9,747 nucleotides of DNA from AC-32 sp963736055. Its GTDB lineage: Bacteria; Actinomycetota; Thermoleophilia; Gaiellales; Gaiellaceae. Below are positions 5,191 to 9,747 of this stretch, in pieces (the stretch's first letter is position 1; the number at the start of each line of letters is the position of its first letter). The notes beneath the pieces were generated by a model. It did no database searches. It was not told the origin of the DNA and saw only the letters and a list, made by a program, of their open reading frames with translations. Position numbers and translations under genes: made by a program. The stretch is taken from the NCBI GenBank assembly GCA_963736055.1, contig CAVTNM010000006.1, positions 1 through 9,747 on the forward strand. Reading direction: 5' to 3'.

Positions 5191-5521
5191 CTAGGCGCCT
5201 ACCTTCGCCCCGGCCGCGAGAGCGTTTTGCCGCGCTCACGACCCCGAGTTCCGCGGCGGCGGAACCCAGGGCCACGTCCATCCAGCCGCGGCACTCATGG
5301 CACGCGCGAACCGCTCGACATCGATCCGCGGAACTCGACGGACTAGCGAGGTTGCACTCGGCTGCCTCTTCGGAACTTGAATCGCCTGGGCGAACCAGAG
5401 CAACTCTTGGTTTGTGTGTGGTTGGAACGACATGCCGCGACTGTATGTCCGCGACGAGGCAATCGAAATTGGAGAAATCCCTACGGTTTCGGCGCGGTTC
5501 CACGAGGACCGTCCCGGTAGA
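5191..5521. other. Region without a well-supported gene
   Basis: The best candidate is a minus-strand frame at 5236-5433 (65 residues, MSFQPHTNQELLWFAQAIQV onward). It has an ATG but no ribosome site and mixed third-position bases. A longer minus frame (5126-5503) overlaps it and the gene at 5032-5190. Base composition drops around 5390-5500, which may mark a promoter area or a decayed gene. I call nothing here. Confidence 0.4.
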
Positions 5522-5728
5522 TCAGTCGTCGCGGAACTCTCGCTCCGCGCAGCGCGCGCATAAGAACATGAGCAGCGGCTCCTCGTCGTCGGGCTCGTCT
5601 GCGCGGTAGGCGCTCCAGCGCTCGGCGTCAGCCGGCAGCCAGGGCCTGCCGCACTCGGTGCATTCGGGGATCAGCACAACGCTCTCGGCGCTCAGGTGGA
5701 AGCCTACGACGACGCAAGGCGCACGCAC
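5522..5728 (-). CDS. Small CxxC/CxxC zinc-ribbon-like protein
   Basis: A 68-residue protein with two Cys pairs, C23-T-E-C26 in IPECTECGRPWLP and C57-A-R-C60 in MFLCARCAEREF. They are separated by about 30 residues containing ADAERWSAYRADEPDDEEPL. Paired CxxC knuckles at this spacing suggest a single zinc ribbon; the protein is acidic in the middle, cytoplasmic, and without a membrane segment. No enzymatic motif is present. Starts are uncertain: GTG at 5726-5728 gives 68 residues, while an in-frame GTG at 5675-5677 (residue 18) gives a 51-residue protein starting just before LIPECTECG, with a GAGAG five bases away. The conserved part begins at residue 19, so the shorter form is quite possible. 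Repeat copy C and a terminator lie immediately upstream. Confidence 0.66.
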   Translation of the reverse strand: MRAPCVVVGFHLSAESVVLIPECTECGRPWLPADAERWSAYRADEPDDEEPLLMFLCARCAEREFRDD

Positions 5729-5731
5729 GAC

Positions 5732-5790
5732 CGCGAAGGCTGACTATCGAGGCGAGAGGCGGATGCCGAGTCGTCCTCGAGGTGACAAAA
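5732..5790 (+). repeat. Intergenic repeat, copy C
   Basis: The block at 5732-5754 includes AAGGCTGACTATCGAGGCG and matches 3773-3795 in 22 of 23 bases. After 24 unrelated bases, GAGGTGACAAAA (5779-5790) resembles the end of the second block of copy A (GAGGCGACAAAT). It runs straight into the terminator at 5788-5811, so the repeat and terminator may travel together. Confidence 0.6.
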
Positions 5791-5811
5791 ACCCCGCCTG
5801 AGCGGGGCTTT
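5788..5811. terminator. Bidirectional intrinsic terminator
   Basis: CCCCGC (5792-5797) and GCGGGG (5802-5807) pair around CTGA, with AAAAA on the left and CTTT on the right. Read on the minus strand it ends in TTTTTGTC, the better T-tract, and would stop transcripts arriving from the acetyltransferase side, whose stop codon is about 195 bases away. Read on the plus strand it ends in CTTTCG. Confidence 0.8.
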
Positions 5812-5826
5812 CGTGAGGAGGAGGGC

Positions 5827-5865
5827 GAGTTCCAAAAAGTCGGTGGAGTTCCAAGAAAGGCCGTG
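5827..5865 (+). repeat. Two-unit tandem repeat in intergenic DNA
   Basis: GAGTTCCAAAAAGTCGGTG (5827-5845) is followed directly by GAGTTCCAAGAAAGGCCGTG (5846-5865). The two units share GAGTTCCAA, an A-rich core and a terminal GTG. No function is evident. The rest of 5812-6005 holds no gene I can support. Confidence 0.5.
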
Positions 5866-6005
5866 GAAAGCGCTTGAGAACCGCGTGCTGATGGGAACTA
5901 GTCACCCGTGAGGGCAAGCCTATTTCGATTGCTCAGTGGATCCCAGCTTGGGACGCGACTTGTTCATGGGGACGCGGTGCCGCTCCCAACGCTCGCTGGT
6001 GGTCT

Positions 6006-6479
6006 TCACTCCTCATCGAGAAGGCGCTTCTCCCACGTCAGGAGCGTGTCATCGACTTCGAGCGGGCCACTGCGAATCAGGATCGTTCCTTGCACGCGCT
6101 TCGGCGGGACACCAGAGTCGACATAGCCGCATCTGCGATATAGCGCCTGCGCCGGCTCGTTCTCGATGCCCACAGCGAGCCTGAGCCGGTCGAAGCCACG
6201 TGCCCAGCATTCGCGCTCTGCCTCCGCGGTCAGCGCCGAAGCAACTCCACGGCGCCGATGCTCAGGGCGCACGGAAACGTCCTCGAGCTCAGGCGGATCT
6301 GTCAACGCCAGGTACGCATGACCGATCGGCTCCTTGCCCTGCCAGGCCACAAGGTAGAAGCCGTCGCCTTGGTCGAGGCGAGCGAGCCCGAGGACAGCCC
6401 CTACCCGCTCGACCTCCTCCGGGACAAGTGGCCGAATCTCCCATCGTCCGGAGTACAGCCGCCACCACGGAAGACTCAC
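6006..6479 (-). CDS. GNAT-family N-acetyltransferase
   Basis: This encodes a 157-residue cytoplasmic acetyltransferase of the GNAT superfamily, which transfers acetyl from acetyl-CoA to an amine. The fold is recognisable in order: first strand WEIRPLVPEEVERV at 13-26, strand FYLVAWQGKEPIGHAYLAL at 41-59, strand LEDVSV at 65-70, then the acetyl-CoA loop R75-R-R-G78-V-A80 in RPEHRRRGVASAL, strand RLRLAVGIENEPAQALY with the N-E-P-A-Q-ALY helix, and CGYVDSG. The length is typical. The substrate is not predictable. The start is GTG at 6477-6479 with GAGG seven bases upstream on the minus strand. It lies 79 bases after the PD40 propeller gene on the same strand, so they may share a transcript; the terminator at 5788-5811 would end it. 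Confidence 0.93.
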   Translation of the reverse strand: MSLPWWRLYSGRWEIRPLVPEEVERVGAVLGLARLDQGDGFYLVAWQGKEPIGHAYLALTDPPELEDVSVRPEHRRRGVASALTAEAERECWARGFDRLRLAVGIENEPAQALYRRCGYVDSGVPPKRVQGTILIRSGPLEVDDTLLTWEKRLLDEE

Positions 6480-6558
6480 GCAGATGCCTCACAGGTGCAA
6501 CGTCTCGCAGAACGCTCCGCTCGCGCCGCCGCTCGACGCATGACCCAGGGTCGCGCGT

Positions 6559-7602
6559 TCAACGCGGCCCCCAGTCGGGAGCGGAGTCCCAGAGCTTCGA
6601 GCGTGTGACGCGCCGCACATGGCTACCGTTGAGCCGCATCACATAGACGTGCAGCCTAGATCCGTCAGGGCCTTTCGCGAAGACGATCGACTTGCCGTCC
6701 GGCGAGAACGACGACTCGCCGACAAGCGTCCCCCTCCTGAAATGCGTGATCTTCCTCCGGCCTGTGCCGTCGGGGTGGATGAGGAAGATCTGCGCCTGGC
6801 GACTCGAGTCGTCGACGTGGGAGTGGAAGAGTATCCACCTGCCGTTGGGCGACCAGTCGGGGTTGTCACCGTCGTTCTCTGCCCACGGGGTGAGCCGGCT
6901 CAGACCGCTCCCGTCGCTGTTGATCACATCGATCGCCTCCTGATTGGCCGGAGTCGAGAACGGCGAGTTAAACCACTCGAAGACAATCTGTCTCCCGTCG
7001 GGGGACTCCATCGGAAACAGTAGGTCCGCCGCGTACGGCGGGGCCTGGTAGATCACGCGGCGGTGACTGCCGTCGGGGTTCATCGCTGCGATCGCAGAGT
7101 GCTCGATCTCCTGTAGTCCGCTGGGCGCGGTCATGACGTGGCCGGTCGCCTGGGTGAACGTGAGTTGCTTGGAGTCGGGCGTGAAGCTGGCGTCCGAGTC
7201 GTCTGGACAGGTGCCTTCGCTGGAACCTGGCGGGCAAAGGGGGCCGACTGGAGCGAAACCGTTCCCGTCGGGGCGAACGACGTAGAGGTGGCACGCGCCC
7301 TGAGGTGCGCAGCGCGTGAAGGTGATCAGGCTGCCGTCGGGGGCCCAATCGGGCCCTTGATCGACGACGCCTACAGGCGGATGCGTGATCTGTCGCGCGT
7401 GGGTCCCGTTCGCACGGATCGTGAAGACGGCTCCCCTGGAATGCTGGTTGTTGAAGTAGCGGCGAAACGCGATCGGGCCGTTCTTCCCGGGCGCGGTCGC
7501 AGATGCAGTTGCAACCACGATCGCGATGGCGCCCGAGACAACGGCGGCCGCGATCGACCATCGAACACCTCGTTTCGCCGGTGACACGGATCTTGCATTC
7601 AT
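6559..7602 (-). CDS. Secreted PD40/TolB-like beta-propeller protein
   Basis: A 347-residue exported protein built from WD40-like PD40 blades as in the TolB C-terminal propeller. The N-terminus has a signal peptide: MNARSVSPAKRGVRW, a hydrophobic core at 16-33 (SIAAAVVSGAIAIVVATA), and a likely cut after ASA (35) or shortly after. Blade motifs recur: PDGSLITFT, PDSKQLTFT, PDGRQIVFE, PNGRWILFHS and PDGKSIVFAK, each preceded by a phrase like NPDGSHRRVIY, NSDGSGLSRLT, HPDGTGRRKIT or RLNGSHVRRVT. It should form a six-bladed propeller outside the cytoplasm and bind a ligand or protein; no catalytic residues are visible. The ATG at 7600-7602 is preferred because GAGAGGGA sits six bases before it. 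An upstream in-frame ATG (7621-7623) would add seven residues and lacks a ribosome site. That upstream ATG overlaps the TGA that ends the YVTN-like gene. Confidence 0.93.
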   Translation of the reverse strand: MNARSVSPAKRGVRWSIAAAVVSGAIAIVVATASATAPGKNGPIAFRRYFNNQHSRGAVFTIRANGTHARQITHPPVGVVDQGPDWAPDGSLITFTRCAPQGACHLYVVRPDGNGFAPVGPLCPPGSSEGTCPDDSDASFTPDSKQLTFTQATGHVMTAPSGLQEIEHSAIAAMNPDGSHRRVIYQAPPYAADLLFPMESPDGRQIVFEWFNSPFSTPANQEAIDVINSDGSGLSRLTPWAENDGDNPDWSPNGRWILFHSHVDDSSRQAQIFLIHPDGTGRRKITHFRRGTLVGESSFSPDGKSIVFAKGPDGSRLHVYVMRLNGSHVRRVTRSKLWDSAPDWGPR

Positions 7603-7608
7603 GGTCAA

Positions 7609-7616
7609 TCCCTCTC
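7609..7616 (-). promoter_or_regulatory. Ribosome binding site deciding the propeller start
   Basis: On the minus strand GAGAGGGA lies six bases before the ATG at 7602, and inside the frame of the alternative start at 7623. This argues for initiation at 7602, 17 bases after the stop of the preceding gene. Confidence 0.65.
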
Positions 7617-7619
7617 GCC

Positions 7620-7892
7620 TCATCGACGACTGTGGAAGTACGACACGGCGCTATCGACGTTGTCCGCCACGTAGAGGGTGCCGGCGGCCTCGTCCAGTGC
7701 GATGTTGATCGGCCAGCCGCCCGCCCTCAGCTTCAGCGCCTTCGCGCTACAGCCCTTCGTATGGCCAGCCCGGCAGGTTGCGCCGTTGATCATCGACTAC
7801 GTCCGAGTCGAAGACGTTCGTGACATAGACGGCGTCAGTGGCCTGGTCGACAGCCAAGCTGCGGCCCATGCCGGGGGCGTTGATGCCTGCAG
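7620..7892 (-). pseudogene. C-terminal tail of the YVTN-like repeat protein (out of frame)
   Basis: This is the end of the long repeat protein, reached only after frameshifts. From about 7892 down to 7798 one frame reads GINAPGMGRSLAVDQATDAV then YVTNVFDSDV, a clear YVTN-type blade start. An extra base near 7797 then moves the reading, and the next frame gives SMINGATCRAGHTKGCSAKA, then LKLRAGGWPINIALDEAAGT and LYVADNVDSAVSYFHSRR, ending at TGA 7620-7622. The final unit lacks the Cys segment, as expected for a capping half-blade. The TGA overlaps the ATG at 7621-7623 ahead of the PD40 propeller gene, so translation of the two was probably coupled. Confidence 0.7.
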
Positions 7893-8620
7893 CAGCCTCC
7901 GATCGCCACCGCGGGCGCGGTCTGGCCGCAGCCCGAACTGGCGGTACCGTTGCATCTCCGTCCGTCGATGACTGACACGGTCCCGTCATCGCGATTCCCA
8001 ACGTAGATCGTGTCGGTGATCTGGTTGACGCCGAGCGCTCGCGGGGCCGCTCCAGCGGCCACGGTCGGCGGGGTCTGGCCACAACCAGAGTTGTCGGAGC
8101 CGTTGCAGGTCGACCCGTCGATCACCGAGACGGTGTTGTCGTTGGTATTGGTCACGTAGATCGTGTTAGTGGCCTTGTTGACTGCAAGCGCCTGCGGAGA
8201 GGCACCGACCGCGACGGTTGGCCAGTCCTGATCACAACCAGCCGTGTGGGAGCCGTTGCAGGCTCGTCCGTCGATGACCGAGACAGTGTTGTCGTTGCGG
8301 TTGGCCACATAGATCGTCTCGGTGGCCGGGTTGACCGCGACCGCGAAGGCGCCGTTCCCTGCAGTCGCCTTCGCCGGGGCCTGGTCGCACCCTGACGTGT
8401 TGGCGGCGTTGCAGGTTCGTCCGTCGATCACCGAGACCGCGTTCTCGCCGTTGAACCCGTTCGCCGAGTAGATGGTGTCGGTGGCCCGATCGACCGCGAC
8501 GCCTTGCGGAGAGTCGCCCACGGGGACGGTCGCCCAGGCCTGGCCGCAAGCCGAGCTGTGATTCGCGTTGCAGGAGGCCGCGTTGATGACCGAGACCGTG
8601 CCGTCCCCCCGGTTCCCCAC
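7835..8620 (-). CDS. YVTN-like repeat protein, middle segment (frameshifted piece)
   Basis: This open piece continues the repeat protein in a different frame from the upstream part. It carries most of unit 8 and units 9-12: for example VGNRGDGTVSVINAASCN, GENAVSVIDGRTCNAANTSG, DTIYVGNRDDGTVSVIDG. Each unit has the Cys-x7-Cys segment. The GTG at 8620 falls inside a blade strand (the Val of a YVG motif) and is not a natural start, so this is a fragment of the larger gene. The homologous reading ends near 7895 at AVAIGG; an extra base in GGCTGCTGCA then produces an unlikely tail that runs to a stop at 7835. Removing that base would continue the match into GINAPGMGRSLAVDQATDAV. Confidence 0.8.
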   Translation of the reverse strand: MGNRGDGTVSVINAASCNANHSSACGQAWATVPVGDSPQGVAVDRATDTIYSANGFNGENAVSVIDGRTCNAANTSGCDQAPAKATAGNGAFAVAVNPATETIYVANRNDNTVSVIDGRACNGSHTAGCDQDWPTVAVGASPQALAVNKATNTIYVTNTNDNTVSVIDGSTCNGSDNSGCGQTPPTVAAGAAPRALGVNQITDTIYVGNRDDGTVSVIDGRRCNGTASSGCGQTAPAVAIGGCCRHQRPRHGPQLGCRPGH

Positions 8621-9747
8621 GTAGACGGTCTTGCGTGGCGTGATTCACCGCGACGCCCTGTGGGAGGACCCCGACCGCCGTCGTCGGCGCGAACCGGGTG
8701 CAGCCGGAGGTGTGGCTCGCGTTGCACCTGGCTCCGTTGAGCACCGACACGATCCCGGCGTCCTGGCTGGAGGCATAGACGGTGTCGGTGGCCAGATCGA
8801 CATCGGCCGCACCGCCGTTGAACCCGATCGCCATCGCCGGCGGCGTCGTAGCACAGCCTGAAGTGACCGTCGCGTTGCAGGTCTTGGCGTCGAGCACGGA
8901 GACGCTGCTGTCCTCCTCGTTTACGACGTAGACCGTGTGGGTCGTCGAATTCAGGGCGACGTGGACCGGTCCACTTCCGGCCGGCGCGGTCGGCGGAGGC
9001 TGGCTGCACCCCGAGGTTTGGCTGCCATTGCAGGTGGCGGTGTCGATCATCGCGACGAAGCCCAAGACGTCGCTCAGGAAGACCGGCACGTAGACGGTGT
9101 CGGTCGCCTGGTCGACGGCCAACTCGGCAGGGCTACCGCCCACGTCCACCGTGGCCGGGGTCTGACTACAGCCGGAGCTGTTGGTGCCATTGCAGCTGGA
9201 CCCGTCGATCACCGAGACGGTGGTGTCGCCCCCGTTCGCGACGTAGACCGTGTGCGTCCTCTTGTCGACCGCCACGCCGTCGGGGAACGAGCCCACCTTC
9301 ACAGTGGGCGGCACCTGACCACAGCCGGAGCTGTTGCTGCCGTTGCAGGCTGCCCCGTTGATCACGGAAACGGTGCTGTCGTCGAAGCTTCCGACATAGA
9401 TCGTGTCGGTGGCCGGGTCGACGGCCAGGAGAGAAGCTCCGCCGCCGACCGTCACGGTTGGCGGGTCCTGGCCGCAACCCGAGGTATTGGTTCGGTTGCA
9501 GGTGGCGCCGTTGATCACGGAGACCGTGTTCTCACCGGCGTTCGCCACGTAGATGGTGTTGGTGGCTTGGTCGATCGCAACGCCGAGAGGGTTGTTGCCG
9601 ACCGTCACCGTGGCCGCGATCTGACCGCAACCGGACGTGTGGATTGCGTTGCAGGCCGTCCCATTGATGACCGAGACCGTGTTCTCGCCGCCGTTTCCCA
9701 CGTAGGTCGTGTGGGTGATCTGATTCACCGCGACCTCGACGGGATTG
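8232..9747 (-). CDS. YVTN-like beta-propeller repeat protein with paired Cys in each blade (partial)
   Basis: The start lies outside the window; the frame is open through the right edge (NPVEVAVNQITHTTYVGNGG). It encodes a tandem series of about 51-residue units of the form VG..P.GVAVD.AT.TIYV.N, then ..TVSVI(N/D)G..CN....SGC, then (G/S)Q.PPTV. The IYVAN and TVSVI strands are those of the YVTN/YncE-type propeller family, proteins usually secreted or surface-exposed. Units 1-7 and the start of 8 are in this frame, all with a Cys-x7-Cys pair that could form one disulfide per blade. Near 8633 an extra base (GCCACG-C-AAGACC) breaks the match; ATKTVYVGN would be read without it. From there to the stop at 8232 the translation (QDRLRGEPGG onward) is an out-of-frame artefact. 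Counting the later frames, 14 units are visible. No catalytic motif is seen; a binding or adhesive role is a guess. Confidence 0.88.
   Translation of the reverse strand, partial: NPVEVAVNQITHTTYVGNGGENTVSVINGTACNAIHTSGCGQIAATVTVGNNPLGVAIDQATNTIYVANAGENTVSVINGATCNRTNTSGCGQDPPTVTVGGGASLLAVDPATDTIYVGSFDDSTVSVINGAACNGSNSSGCGQVPPTVKVGSFPDGVAVDKRTHTVYVANGGDTTVSVIDGSSCNGTNSSGCSQTPATVDVGGSPAELAVDQATDTVYVPVFLSDVLGFVAMIDTATCNGSQTSGCSQPPPTAPAGSGPVHVALNSTTHTVYVVNEEDSSVSVLDAKTCNATVTSGCATTPPAMAIGFNGGAADVDLATDTVYASSQDAGIVSVLNGARCNASHTSGCTRFAPTTAVGVLPQGVAVNHATQDRLRGEPGGRHGLGHQRGLLQRESQLGLRPGLGDRPRGRLSARRRGRSGHRHHLLGERVQRRERGLGDRRTNLQRRQHVRVRPGPGEGDCRERRLRGRGQPGHRDDLCGQPQRQHCLGHRRTSLQRLPHGWL

Larger units (their letters stand above)
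7620..9747 (-). repeat. Array of about 14 tandem 153-bp coding repeats
   Basis: The DNA encoding the YVTN-like protein is itself a tandem array with a 153-bp period (51 codons). Recurrent DNA words include GTTGCAGG before the Cys codons and ACCGAGAC within the TVSVI codons, on the plus-strand reading. Units 5, 9 and 13 carry small insertions. The units are divergent enough to be aligned but similar enough to allow recombination or misassembly. Confidence 0.85.

Noticed and set aside
5236..5433. Minus-strand 65-residue frame MSFQPHTNQELLWFAQAIQV
   Set aside because: It has an ATG and a plausible first half, but no ribosome site, mixed third-position bases and no family match. It is kept only as a note in the gap entry.
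6200..6646. Plus-strand 148- and 116-residue frames over the acetyltransferase
   Set aside because: Antisense to the GNAT gene with its intact acetyl-CoA motif; no ribosome site and no recognisable protein features.
8428..9009. Minus-strand 193-residue frame, and others overlapping the YVTN-like array
   Set aside because: Out-of-frame readings of the repeat gene with Arg-rich composition and no repeat consensus.
7620..9747. CRISPR array or noncoding satellite
   Set aside because: The 153-bp period equals 51 codons, units are divergent, and they encode a continuous propeller repeat; there are no identical short repeats with unique spacers.

Overview
The window is high-GC bacterial DNA with dense short genes, GTG starts and purine-rich ribosome sites. 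Small CxxC proteins and a secreted YVTN-type propeller with a Cys pair in each blade suggest a soil-type actinobacterium, perhaps class Thermoleophilia. That placement is an inference from protein style; no 16S or other marker gene lies in the window.

Layout. (1) 1-960: the N-terminal part of an aldo/keto reductase (minus strand, running off the left edge), preceded by a tiny reading frame interrupted by an in-frame amber codon. (2) 963-2783: a complete ABC exporter half-transporter (minus). (3) 2891-3755: a divergent plus-strand group with a lipoprotein gene broken by a one-base frameshift and a small Flp/type IVb pilin gene. Long hairpins flank the pilin gene on both sides. (4) 3847-4185: a GYD-domain protein (minus) with its own terminator. 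(5) 4186-5800: a loosely packed stretch of small genes: a 52-residue membrane peptide, a second 52-residue soluble protein with a strong ribosome site, a small CxxC/CxxC protein, the 3' half of a tRNA-Gly, and several copies of a short intergenic repeat. (6) 6006-9747: a minus-strand block with a GNAT acetyltransferase, a secreted PD40/TolB-like propeller, and the C-terminal part of a long repeat protein built from 51-residue YVTN-like units that continues past the right edge.

How the genes relate. The two propeller genes are very close: the stop codon of the YVTN protein overlaps an ATG just upstream of the PD40 gene, so they are probably co-transcribed. The GNAT gene follows 79 bases later and may belong to the same transcript. 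The pilin has no tad/cpa assembly genes beside it here. I found no recognisable defence system, CRISPR array, phage gene or transposase.

Caution. Four single-base frameshifts (one in the lipoprotein, three in the YVTN repeat gene) and one in-frame stop break otherwise convincing reading frames. They may be true decay, recombination scars in repeats, or assembly errors. The raw reads would decide.
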